A stretch of DNA of 7,001 nucleotides from Oscillospiraceae bacterium (GCA_009784765.1 WQXP01000060.1:1-7001), one strand, 5' to 3'; shown: positions 1 to 6,952, counted from the first letter of the stretch. Notes: generated from the sequence alone by a model not told the origin. Numbers and translations are program-made.

Positions 1-4
1 CATA

Positions 5-45
5 TACGAATAGGGAATGGTATGATTTACTGTTCCTTATTCGTG
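5..45 (+). other. Strong RNA hairpin in the leader of pstCA
   Basis: Positions 5-22 can pair with 28-45 around a 5-nt loop (23-27), giving 18 continuous pairs. Four of these (T5-G45, G13-T37, T18-G32, G19-T31) are G-U type pairs, so the structure is complete only in the + strand transcript; on the other strand they become A-C mismatches. No T-tract follows, so it is not a classical terminator. It lies at the window edge, probably between an unseen upstream gene (pstS would be expected) and the fused permease gene. A role in mRNA processing or 3'-end stabilisation of the upstream message is an inference. Confidence 0.6.
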
Positions 46-69
46 GTACATAAGCAAAAGAAGAGCGAT

Positions 70-106
70 TTCGCCGCAGAAGCGGCTCTGCCGCTTCGCA
101 GGCGAA
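70..106 (+). other. Second GC-rich hairpin in the leader of pstCA
   Basis: TTCGCC (70-75) pairs with GGCGAA (101-106). After a symmetric 3x3 internal loop (GCA/GCA), GAAGCGGC (79-86) pairs with GCCGCTTC (90-97) around a TCT loop. No T-run follows, so intrinsic termination is unlikely. With the hairpin at 5-45 it fills most of the gene-free leader. It could be a REP-like intergenic palindrome, an mRNA stabiliser, or part of an attenuator; the sequence does not decide. Confidence 0.5.
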
Positions 107-147
107 TAGCTTGACCAGGTGTAGGGCAAAAAGAAGAATATTTAATT

Positions 148-2289
148 ATGGGGTATTTCGCCATGAACAAATCGAAGGGCTTCAAGCTCGGCAAAGAAAA
201 TTTCATGAAAGGCATTTTCGCCTTGGCTGCTTTTACTGCTGTGGTTGCAGTTGGCTTCATCTGTTTTTTTCTGTTTTTTGGAGGGCTTCCCGCGCTGTTT
301 GACGAAGGTGTACTTAATGTCCTTTTTGGGACGGACTGGAAGCCTTCTGACGGGATTCCGCTTTACGGGCTGCTCCCGATGATTCTCGGTAGTGTTTATG
401 TTACTGTCGGGGCAATTCTTATTGGGGTTCCGGTTGGGGTTTTAGCGGCAATGTTCATGGCTAAAATATGCCCTAAATATCTTTATCGTATATTCAAACC
501 TCTGATTAACCTCCTTGCCGGAGTTCCGTCGGTTGTTTACGGGTTTTTCGGGGTTATTGTCATTCTGCCGCAGATTCAAAAGATTTTTGACCTCAACAGC
601 GGTGCGAGCATGATTGCGGCGTCAATCTTGCTCGGTATTATGATACTGCCTACGATTATTGCTGTTACAGAAAGCTCTATCAGAGCCGTACCTAACGAAT
701 ATTACGAAGGTGCAGTCGCTCTCGGTGCTACTCATGAACGTGCGATTTTCCGCGTGGTGTTACCTGCGGCGAAATCGGGCGTTATGGCTGCGGTTGCCCT
801 CGGGATTGGTCGTGCAATCGGTGAAACTATGGCGGTAATCATGGTTGCGGGTAACCATACTGCGGTTCGTCTGCCTTGGCAAGTTACCGATGGTGTGAGA
901 ACCCTTACTGCGAACGTCGTTCTGGAGATGGCGTATTCGTCGGGGCGACACCGCGAAATGCTGATTGCCTCGGGTGTTGTGCTGTTCATTTTCGTGCTTG
1001 CGCTTAACTTGATTTTTAACGTAGTTGTCAGACGCGGCGAAGGAAAAGTCAGCAATAAGGCGAGAAAAGGCCCTTCTACCGGATTGGTTGTCGGCGCGAT
1101 TGCCGGGGCGATTATCGGTATGGTGGTTGTTCCTAATATCGGGGTTGTTCCTGATTTCAGCGAAAAACGCGGCGTGATTGAAAGCGTTACTCTTAACAAC
1201 GGCACTGTGGCGTCGGGCAGCGAAATCAGTGCGCAAGTAACCGACGGGCGGCTTGGGCGTGTGCAATATCAAGGCTCGACCGTTACCGTCTCTTCAGTAG
1301 TGATTGACGGCACGGTTATCACAGGACGCAATATCGAGGAAATTATTCCGGGAATTGCTAATGGTTACCTGAAAGCCGGCGAAGTCAGAAATATTACTTT
1401 TCAGGGAATGTACATTGATGTTATTATCGGTATCCTAATAGGGGCGTTTTTAGCGGCTCTTCTCGGCAAATCAATGCCGGACTGGCTTCTCAAGATTTTG
1501 ACGTGGGCGGCAGGATTCTTGACTTTTATTGCGCTGGCGTTTATTATCGGATATATCCTCATTATGGGGATTCCTCACCTTTCGCCGGAACTCTTTGCGA
1601 TTCGCTGGACACCGAGTAATGCTTCCATGCTTCCGTCGATTATCAACACCGGGGCGCTGGTCTTCTTTACTCTGCTGTTTGCAATTCCTCTCGGTGTGTT
1701 TTCAGCGATTTTCTTGGTGGAATACGCCAAACGCGGGAACAAGTTCGTTAAGCTGATTCGAACAACGACAGAAACACTCGCGGGGATTCCTTCAATCGTT
1801 TATGGGCTGTTTGGTATGATTTTCTTTGTTACTGTTTTGGGATGGGGGTATTCTCTCTTAGCGGGGGCTTGCACACTTTCGATTATGGTTCTGCCTATAA
1901 TCATGAGGACTACGGAAGAGGCCCTCAAGTCTGTTCCCGATACCTATCGCGAAGGCTCTTTCGGGCTTGGGGCAGGGCGGCTTCGCACGGTATTCCGAAT
2001 TGTGCTTCCTGCGGCGATGCCCGGGATTTTAGCGGGGATTATCCTCTCAGTCGGGCGGATTGCCGGGGAAACTGCGGCACTTATGTTCACGGCGGGAATG
2101 TTTGAACAGATATTCCAAACGCCCCTCAGCTCTGCACGGACACTCGCGGTGCATATGTACATTCTCGGGAATGACGGTCTGTACACTGAACAAGCATACG
2201 CAACTGCGGTCATTCTGTTAGTTGTTGTAATCGTAATAAACATGATTTCGTCGCTTCTTGCGCGAAAAATGTCAGCAGTTAAAATTTAA
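148..2289 (+). CDS. pstCA: Fused phosphate ABC transporter permease PstC-PstA
   Basis: This gene encodes both membrane subunits of the high-affinity phosphate (Pst) ABC importer in one 713-residue chain; separate PstC and PstA are each about 300 residues. Residues ~20-295 are PstC-like, with about six membrane segments, a motif GRAIGE (221-226) and an EAA-type ATPase-contact loop (~187-211, LGAT...LPAA). Residues ~450-706 are PstA-like, with GRIAGE (636-641) and a second EAA loop (~602-626, LGAG...LPAA). Between them are a basic cytoplasmic stretch (295-308), a membrane segment (~312-330), a beta-rich, presumably external domain (~331-421) and another membrane segment (~422-440). Both halves look intact, so one chain should replace the PstC-PstA heterodimer and be served by PstB downstream. 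The start is uncertain: ATG 148 has a weak purine-rich site (131-136), while ATG 163 (MNKSKG) has GGGG 8-9 nt upstream and fits equally well. The fusion call is strong; the function of the middle domain is unknown. Confidence 0.93.
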   Translation: MGYFAMNKSKGFKLGKENFMKGIFALAAFTAVVAVGFICFFLFFGGLPALFDEGVLNVLFGTDWKPSDGIPLYGLLPMILGSVYVTVGAILIGVPVGVLAAMFMAKICPKYLYRIFKPLINLLAGVPSVVYGFFGVIVILPQIQKIFDLNSGASMIAASILLGIMILPTIIAVTESSIRAVPNEYYEGAVALGATHERAIFRVVLPAAKSGVMAAVALGIGRAIGETMAVIMVAGNHTAVRLPWQVTDGVRTLTANVVLEMAYSSGRHREMLIASGVVLFIFVLALNLIFNVVVRRGEGKVSNKARKGPSTGLVVGAIAGAIIGMVVVPNIGVVPDFSEKRGVIESVTLNNGTVASGSEISAQVTDGRLGRVQYQGSTVTVSSVVIDGTVITGRNIEEIIPGIANGYLKAGEVRNITFQGMYIDVIIGILIGAFLAALLGKSMPDWLLKILTWAAGFLTFIALAFIIGYILIMGIPHLSPELFAIRWTPSNASMLPSIINTGALVFFTLLFAIPLGVFSAIFLVEYAKRGNKFVKLIRTTTETLAGIPSIVYGLFGMIFFVTVLGWGYSLLAGACTLSIMVLPIIMRTTEEALKSVPDTYREGSFGLGAGRLRTVFRIVLPAAMPGILAGIILSVGRIAGETAALMFTAGMFEQIFQTPLSSARTLAVHMYILGNDGLYTEQAYATAVILLVVVIVINMISSLLARKMSAVKI

Positions 2290-2304
2290 CATGAGAAGGG
2301 CATA

Positions 2305-2344
2305 GCCAAATATTAAGGCCAAATATGAAAGGCAAATATGAAAG
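2305..2344 (+). repeat. Three imperfect 13-14 bp tandem repeats before pstB
   Basis: The spacer between the permease and ATPase genes consists mainly of three tandem units: GCCAAATATTAAG (2305-2317), GCCAAATATGAAAG (2318-2331) and GCAAATATGAAAG (2332-2344). Units two and three each contain ATGAAA. The last unit runs into the GAGAG that serves as the pstB ribosome binding site. The array probably arose by local duplication and may vary between strains. Confidence 0.75.
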
Positions 2345-2360
2345 AGAGACGCTATCATGA
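2325..2360 (+). CDS. Possible 11-codon mini-ORF coupled to pstB
   Basis: An ATG in the second tandem repeat opens a short frame, [11 protein letters not shown], whose TGA stop (2358-2360) overlaps the pstB ATG (2357-2359) in an ATGA arrangement. A weak AAGG (2315-2318) sits 6 nt upstream of its start. ATGA overlaps often mark translational coupling, so ribosomes finishing this mini-ORF could reinitiate on pstB, whose own ribosome binding site (GAGAG, 2344-2348) is weak. The frame is short enough to be chance, and no peptide function is claimed. Confidence 0.3.
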   Translation: MKGKYERETLS

Positions 2361-3112
2361 AAAACAAGTTCGTACTAAAAAACGTAGACCTGTGGTACAG
2401 TGAGTTTCAGGCACTCAAAAACATCTCCATGGATATTGAGGAAAAGAAAGTTATTGCTTATATCGGGCCTTCCGGTTGCGGTAAATCGACTCTTCTCAAA
2501 AGCCTCAACCGCATGAATGACCTTGTCGAGGGGTGCAAAATCACCGGTGATTTCCTGCTCGATGATGTCGATATTTACAAGGGCGATTTGAACGTCAATA
2601 CTCTGCGCAAGCGGGTGGGAATGGTCTTCCAGAAGCCTAACCCCTTTCCGATGAGCATTTATGACAACATCGCTTTCGGGCCGCGTACTCACGGAATCAA
2701 GAACAAAGCAGAACTCGACGAAATTGTTGAGAAATCTCTCGCCGGTGCGGCAATCTGGGAAGAAACGAAAGACCGCCTCCGCAAGAGTGCACTCGGGCTT
2801 TCGGGCGGTCAGCAACAGCGTCTTTGCATTGCGCGAACTATGTCTGTCAAACCCGAAGTTATACTTATGGACGAGCCGACTTCTGCCCTTGACCCGATTT
2901 CTACAGGCAAAATCGAAGAGCTTGTCGCAGAACTCAAGCACGAGTACACCGTTGTAATCGTAACGCACAATATGCAACAAGCTGCGAGAATTTCGGACAA
3001 AACTGCTTTCTTCCTCTTAGGTGAGGTAATTGAGTTTGCCCCGACTAATGATATTTTCGCCGCTCCGAAAGACCAACGTACCGAAAACTACATCACCGGT
3101 CGCTTTGGATGA
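2357..3112 (+). CDS. pstB: Phosphate ABC transporter ATP-binding protein PstB
   Basis: The cytoplasmic ATPase of the Pst importer hydrolyses ATP to drive phosphate uptake through the PstCA permease encoded just upstream. All ABC ATPase motifs are present in 251 residues, the usual PstB length: Walker [10 protein letters not shown] (37-45), Q-loop Gln92, signature LSGGQ (148-152), Walker B VILMDE (168-173), D-loop SALD (176-179) and switch His204. PstB hallmarks include [14 protein letters not shown] after the Q-loop and the [10 protein letters not shown] stretch. The start is supported by GAGAG 8 nt upstream and by homology beginning at once ([10 protein letters not shown]). It lies 67 nt after the permease stop with no terminator between, so co-transcription is likely. 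An intrinsic terminator follows. phoU, a frequent next gene in pst operons, is not here. Confidence 0.97.
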   Translation: MKNKFVLKNVDLWYSEFQALKNISMDIEEKKVIAYIGPSGCGKSTLLKSLNRMNDLVEGCKITGDFLLDDVDIYKGDLNVNTLRKRVGMVFQKPNPFPMSIYDNIAFGPRTHGIKNKAELDEIVEKSLAGAAIWEETKDRLRKSALGLSGGQQQRLCIARTMSVKPEVILMDEPTSALDPISTGKIEELVAELKHEYTVVIVTHNMQQAARISDKTAFFLLGEVIEFAPTNDIFAAPKDQRTENYITGRFG

Positions 3113-3125
3113 GTATGCTTTGAGT

Positions 3126-3167
3126 GGCAGTGCCCTCCCTCTGAGGGCACTGCTCCTGTTATTTTTG
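3126..3167 (+). terminator. Intrinsic terminator of the pst operon
   Basis: GCAGTGCCCTC (3127-3137) pairs perfectly with GAGGGCACTGC (3143-3153) around a 5-nt loop, extendable by a G-U pair. A T-rich tract (TGTTATTTTT, 3157-3166) follows closely. It lies 14 nt after the pstB stop and just before the promoter of the next gene, separating pst transcription from the regulator gene. Confidence 0.9.
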
Positions 3168-3177
3168 TAAAAAAGAC

Positions 3178-3206
3178 TTGACATTAGGACAGAAAGGGAG
3201 TATAAT
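3178..3206 (+). promoter_or_regulatory. Perfect consensus sigma-A promoter for the response regulator gene
   Basis: TTGACA (3178-3183) and TATAAT (3201-3206) are separated by exactly 17 nt. Transcription should start near 3213. That places the upstream in-frame ATG at 3209 before the expected RNA start, which is one reason to choose ATG 3281 for the protein. No clear direct-repeat PHO box is visible around it, so expression may be mostly constitutive. Confidence 0.88.
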
Positions 3207-3227
3207 AGATGACAGCAAGGAATTACC

Positions 3228-3269
3228 ATGCTCTGCAATTTGCAGGGCAGTTTATGGATTATGAATTAG
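3228..3269 (+). CDS. Possible 13-codon leader ORF of the response regulator
   Basis: An ATG preceded at 6 nt by AAGGA (3217-3221) opens the frame MLCNLQGSLWIMN. It ends at a TAG (3267-3269) lying inside the TTAGGAG ribosome binding site of the regulator gene. It is contained in the predicted leader transcript, and its first codons cover the hairpin at 3229-3249. The arrangement would let leader translation influence access to the regulator's start. It may be coincidental; no known leader peptide is recognised. Confidence 0.35.
   Translation: MLCNLQGSLWIMN
3229..3249 (+). promoter_or_regulatory. Hairpin in the 5' leader of the response regulator mRNA
   Basis: TGCTCTGCA (3229-3237) pairs with TGCAGGGCA (3241-3249) with one wobble pair and a 3-nt loop (ATT), about 16 nt after the predicted RNA start and 18 nt before the AGGAG. 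It could protect the 5' end of the mRNA or act together with the overlapping leader ORF. No T-tract follows, so it is not a terminator. Confidence 0.5.
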
Positions 3270-3280
3270 GAGTTAATGCC

Positions 3281-3997
3281 ATGAAACCTGTTATCTTCGC
3301 TGTGGAAGACGACCCCTCCCTTCAAGAACTTTACCTCTATTCCCTTGAACATGAGTTCGAGTGCAGTTGTTTCGATAACAGCGACACCCTCTTCGAAGCG
3401 TTAGACGCGCTGAGCGTGCTTGACAAAAATCCGAAAATCGCCAAAAATCTGCCTGACTTGATTTTGCTCGATGTCATGCTTCCGGGCGATAACGGCTTCT
3501 CTATTTTGTCGCGCCTTAAATCAGACCGTCGTTATAACGACATTCCTGTCATTATGGTGTCGGCGAAAGGTGAGGAAATTTCGAAAGTCAAAGGCTTGAA
3601 CATGGGGGCCAGCGATTATATCGCAAAACCTTTCGGCGTCCTTGAATTAGTCGCGCGAATTAAAGCTAATCTGCGCAAAACTGTTCAAAGCAAAAACAGT
3701 GCTGAGATTATCAAATACAAAAATATCACTGTTGACCGCTCTAAGCATAAAATCAGCGTCAATGGTGTGCGTCTTAACCTTACACTCAAGGAACATAAGC
3801 TGCTTTTGCTTCTCAGCGAAAATGCCGAGAAAGTACAGGAGCGTGAGATTATCTTCGCGGAGGTTTGGGGCAATGATTTCGTCGGCGAAACGCGAACCCT
3901 CGACATTCATGTGAAAGAACTTCGCCGAAAGTTAGCTGAAGTCAACTGCAAGGCGTCTATTCAAACCATTCGCGGAGTAGGTTATATGATGATTTAG
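3281..3997 (+). CDS. OmpR/PhoB-family response regulator (probable phosphate regulator)
   Basis: This is a two-component DNA-binding regulator of 238 residues. The receiver domain (~1-130) has the acidic pair Asp10-Asp11, phosphoacceptor Asp64 in LILLDVMLPG, Ser94 in VSAKGE and Lys116 in AKPF. A winged-helix domain (~145-238) carries LTLKEHKLLLLL, a recognition-helix region TRTLDIHVKELRRKL, and the wing ending IRGVGYMM, typical of PhoB/PhoP/OmpR. The phosphoacceptor is about ten residues later than usual because of extra sequence (~42-58) before it. ATG 3281 is preferred: AGGAG (3268-3272) lies 8 nt upstream and homology starts at once (KPVIFAVEDD), whereas the in-frame ATG 3209 falls at or before the RNA start. 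No histidine kinase is adjacent. A role in phosphate control is inferred from the neighbouring pst genes; regulators of other stimuli look alike. Confidence 0.92.
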   Translation: MKPVIFAVEDDPSLQELYLYSLEHEFECSCFDNSDTLFEALDALSVLDKNPKIAKNLPDLILLDVMLPGDNGFSILSRLKSDRRYNDIPVIMVSAKGEEISKVKGLNMGASDYIAKPFGVLELVARIKANLRKTVQSKNSAEIIKYKNITVDRSKHKISVNGVRLNLTLKEHKLLLLLSENAEKVQEREIIFAEVWGNDFVGETRTLDIHVKELRRKLAEVNCKASIQTIRGVGYMMI

Positions 3998-4001
3998 AGC
4001 A

Positions 4002-4033
4002 AACAGCGTGGGATATTCCCACGCTGTTGTTTT
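4002..4033 (+). terminator. Terminator between convergent regulator and gdhA genes
   Basis: AACAGCGTGGGA (4002-4013) pairs perfectly with TCCCACGCTGTT (4017-4028) over 12 bp with a 3-nt TAT loop, followed by GTTTT on the + strand. It starts 5 nt after the regulator's stop. On the minus strand the same hairpin is followed by TTTGCTCT, so it may also stop gdhA transcription. A smaller CGCCC/GGGCG hairpin (4037-4049) lies between it and gdhA without a T-tract. Confidence 0.85.
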
Positions 4034-4053
4034 ACACGCCCTTTGGGCGAATC

Positions 4054-5407
<1,354 letters not shown>

Positions 5408-5422
5408 TATTTTGAATTTTAT

Positions 5423-6658
5423 TTACAACATCACTTCGCGAATGTTCTTGCCCATGATTGTTTGGACGCGCTTTCGGGAATTAACCATAGAACTGTGCGT
5501 AAATCCGCCGTTGTACGCCCTGTCAAAAGGGAGCGTTACGTGCCTTTTACCCTCATGATTGCGCCGCATAAAGCAAGGGATATACCCGTCTTTCATAATC
5601 ACCGCGCCCTGTGTCTTCTCAAGCTCTATTCGCAGAATAATCGCATCTCGGTTGCCGAAATCCTCTGCCTGGTCCATACTGCTGACGAAATTCCCCATCG
5701 ACCATATTACCGGAACATTCCGCTTATCTGCCGTGCGAATAACATCGTAACCCTGCAAAGTATGGGTGTGAGTGTTCAACACATAATCTGCGCCGGCGTT
5801 TGCTATATCTCTGCAATATTTCACGACTTTTGCCGTAGGAGTCGGCATATTCACAATCCCTGCGTGCAACATCACAATCACATAATCTGCACTACGCTCC
5901 CTGAGCTTTGCAATATCCCGCCTTACTTCGCTTTCGCTCACTCCCTCACTATAACGATTGACGTGAAGTGCCGCTTTCTCCGTGCTTATTCCATACTGTG
6001 TGTGCATTCCGTTGACACTGTTGGTATAACACAGCACACCCACTCTAATCCCGTTAATATCAATGAGCAAATCCCGCTGTTCGCTCGCCGAACGAAAAGT
6101 TCCTGTGTGGATTATATTGTACCGCTCTAAATGCTCTTTGGTAATCAACAGCCCTTCCAACCCCGCATCTAAAGCATGATTATTCGCTGTGGACACTGCG
6201 TCAATCCCACCATACCGCACCGCATCAAGGCAGGTTACCGGGGCGTTGCAATTCGCGGACATTCCGCCCTCACCCTTGCCGTTAGGAATCCGCGTCAATT
6301 CATGCTTATACGGGAATGTATGGTCAACCACCGTCTCAAGCGTCCCCATCGCAAAGTCTGACTTTTTTAAAACTTTTCTGACATACTCAAAACTCGCGTT
6401 AAAATCAAAGCACCCGTCCTCCCCCATAACCTCGCGCTGGTGTTCCGACAGAAACATCATATCCCCCACGAACATCAGTGTCCCTCTACCGCGTCGCGCC
6501 GCCTCTTTCGCCGCCTCTTCCGCCGCGACTCTGTGAACGCCGTCTTCCCCGCAGACAAACCGCGACGGCTCAATCGTGCCTAAGGGCGGCAACGCCTCCC
6601 TCTCTATCCGTTCTATTCTCTCTATCCGCTCTGTCTTGCTGTGTTGAGGTGTGTTCAT
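5423..6658 (-). CDS. CapA-family (PGA_cap) protein without signal peptide
   Basis: This 411-residue protein resembles the CapA/PgsA family linked to poly-gamma-glutamate capsule formation, whose fold is related to calcineurin-like metallophosphoesterases. Family motifs in order: FVGDMMF (63-69), GTLET (105-109), ANNHALD (158-164), MLHAG (263-267), THTHTLQG (296-303) and WSMGNFVSS (319-327). Typical members have HWG and GHHPHVLQG at the last histidine motifs, so this copy is divergent but keeps most metal-ligand-type His, Asn and Asp positions. No signal peptide or membrane anchor is visible; the N-terminus is hydrophilic and charged with three ERI repeats (10-18). The ATG at 6658 is chosen because the longer frame runs through the promoter and into the tRNA gene. 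AGGAG is 13 nt upstream, longer than ideal. gdhA follows 28 nt later. The true substrate is unknown. Confidence 0.85.
   Translation of the reverse strand: MNTPQHSKTERIERIERIEREALPPLGTIEPSRFVCGEDGVHRVAAEEAAKEAARRGRGTLMFVGDMMFLSEHQREVMGEDGCFDFNASFEYVRKVLKKSDFAMGTLETVVDHTFPYKHELTRIPNGKGEGGMSANCNAPVTCLDAVRYGGIDAVSTANNHALDAGLEGLLITKEHLERYNIIHTGTFRSASEQRDLLIDINGIRVGVLCYTNSVNGMHTQYGISTEKAALHVNRYSEGVSESEVRRDIAKLRERSADYVIVMLHAGIVNMPTPTAKVVKYCRDIANAGADYVLNTHTHTLQGYDVIRTADKRNVPVIWSMGNFVSSMDQAEDFGNRDAIILRIELEKTQGAVIMKDGYIPCFMRRNHEGKRHVTLPFDRAYNGGFTHSSMVNSRKRVQTIMGKNIREVML
6605..6631 (-). repeat. Three 9-bp in-frame repeats coding Glu-Arg-Ile
   Basis: Three consecutive 9-bp units near the start of the capA-like gene each encode ERI but differ at synonymous positions (GAG CGG ATA, GAG AGA ATA, GAA CGG ATA); GAG AGG GAG follows. 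They form a short, highly charged, probably helical N-terminal stretch. Because the units have diverged only silently, the amino acids may be selected, though three units is little evidence. Confidence 0.7.
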
Positions 6659-6671
6659 CTTATTATAAGTA

Positions 6672-6676
6672 CTCCT
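6672..6676 (-). promoter_or_regulatory. Ribosome binding site of the capA-like gene, with wide spacing
   Basis: The minus strand reads AGGAG, 13 nt before the ATG at 6658, longer than the usual 5-9 nt. No in-frame ATG, GTG or TTG lies at better spacing between them, so this start is retained and translation may be modest. Confidence 0.55.
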
Positions 6677-6697
6677 GCTTTCTTTACTTTTATTAAC

Positions 6698-6726
6698 ATA
6701 ATACCATGTTTTTGCCACTTTGTCAA
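6698..6726 (-). promoter_or_regulatory. Promoter of the capA-like/gdhA unit
   Basis: On the minus strand TTGACA (6721-6726) and TATTAT (6698-6703) are separated by exactly 17 nt, with a TG extension just before the -10 (TGGTATTAT). Transcription should start near 6691, giving a leader of about 32 nt before the capA-like ATG. It faces away from the tRNA promoter. Confidence 0.85.
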
Positions 6727-6745
6727 TATTTTTTGAAAATTTCTC

Positions 6746-6774
6746 TTGACAAATTGTTTTTAGTATGGTATAAT
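6746..6774 (+). promoter_or_regulatory. Near-ideal promoter of tRNA-Leu
   Basis: TTGACA (6746-6751) and TATAAT (6769-6774) are spaced by 17 nt, with an extended -10 (TGGTATAAT). Transcription should begin near 6781, about 11 nt before the mature tRNA. Such strength is expected for a stable RNA gene. Confidence 0.92.
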
Positions 6775-6791
6775 ACTCCTTGGTGCAATAT

Positions 6792-6874
6792 GCGGATATG
6801 GCGGAATGGCAGACGCGCATGGTTCAGGTCCATGTCTAAGCAATTAGGTGAAGGTTCAAGTCCTTTTATCCGCA
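6792..6874 (+). tRNA. tRNA-Leu, anticodon CAG
   Basis: A full class II cloverleaf can be drawn. Acceptor stem GCGGATA (6792-6798) pairs with TATCCGC (6867-6873), with discriminator A6874. The D-arm has GCG/CGC and GG at 6807-6808. Anticodon stem CATGG/CCATG (6818-6822, 6830-6834) encloses loop TTCAGGT with anticodon CAG at 6825-6827. A long variable arm CTAA-GCAA-TTAG (6836-6847) is typical of Leu. The T-arm is GAAGG-TTCAAGT-CCTTT (6850-6866). The 3' CCA is not encoded (CTA follows), so it must be added by the CCA-adding enzyme. It decodes CUG. Confidence 0.96.
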
Positions 6875-6879
6875 CTAAT

Positions 6880-6929
6880 ATGCTCTTACTTGAACCTGCA
6901 CCCGTAAAAAAGGTGCAGGTTCGGAGCAT
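6880..6929 (+). other. Large hairpin in the tRNA-Leu 3' trailer
   Basis: GAACCTGCACC (6892-6902) pairs perfectly with GGTGCAGGTTC (6912-6922) around a 9-nt loop holding six A's. An outer stem ATGCTC/GAGCAT (6880-6885, 6924-6929) closes it. No T-tract follows the stem, so it is not an intrinsic terminator by itself. It may guide 3' processing of the tRNA precursor. Its 5' arm overlaps a sequence complementary to the tRNA T-arm. Confidence 0.6.
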
Positions 6930-6952
6930 TTCGGGCAAGAAAACGGCAACTT

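Noticed and set aside
111..141. Possible promoter TTGACC followed by an AATATT-like box before pstCA
   Set aside because: The -10 match is poor at any allowed spacing, and it lies so close to the start codon that the leader would lack a ribosome site.
1..147. PHO-box-like direct repeats upstream of pstCA
   Set aside because: I looked for TTAACA-type or similar direct repeats and found none convincing; the operon promoter is probably upstream of the window.
2375..2980. 201-codon frame antisense to pstB
   Set aside because: Shadow of a fully motif-supported ATPase gene; no independent support.
3209..3280. Longer start for the response regulator at ATG 3209
   Set aside because: The ATG is only 2 nt after the -10 box and should not be in the RNA; receiver homology and a proper AGGAG support ATG 3281.
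4037..4049. Small CGCCC/GGGCG hairpin as the gdhA terminator
   Set aside because: Only 5 bp with no following T-tract on either strand; the 12-bp hairpin at 4002-4028 is the better candidate.
5462..6130. 222-codon frame opposite the capA-like gene
   Set aside because: It lies wholly inside a well-supported gene on the other strand, has no ribosome site and shows no recognisable domain.
6659..6820. Longer N-terminus for the capA-like protein (54 extra residues)
   Set aside because: It would run through the consensus promoter and into the antisense of the tRNA gene; AGGAG plus the predicted transcript start near 6691 support ATG 6658.
6853..6874. Integration attachment site at the tRNA-Leu 3' end
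   Set aside because: No direct repeat of the tRNA 3' end, integrase or mobile gene is visible in the window.
6723..6938. 71-codon frame antisense to tRNA-Leu
   Set aside because: It covers the tRNA gene in reverse and two promoters; its peptide is the typical spurious product read from the antisense of a tRNA.
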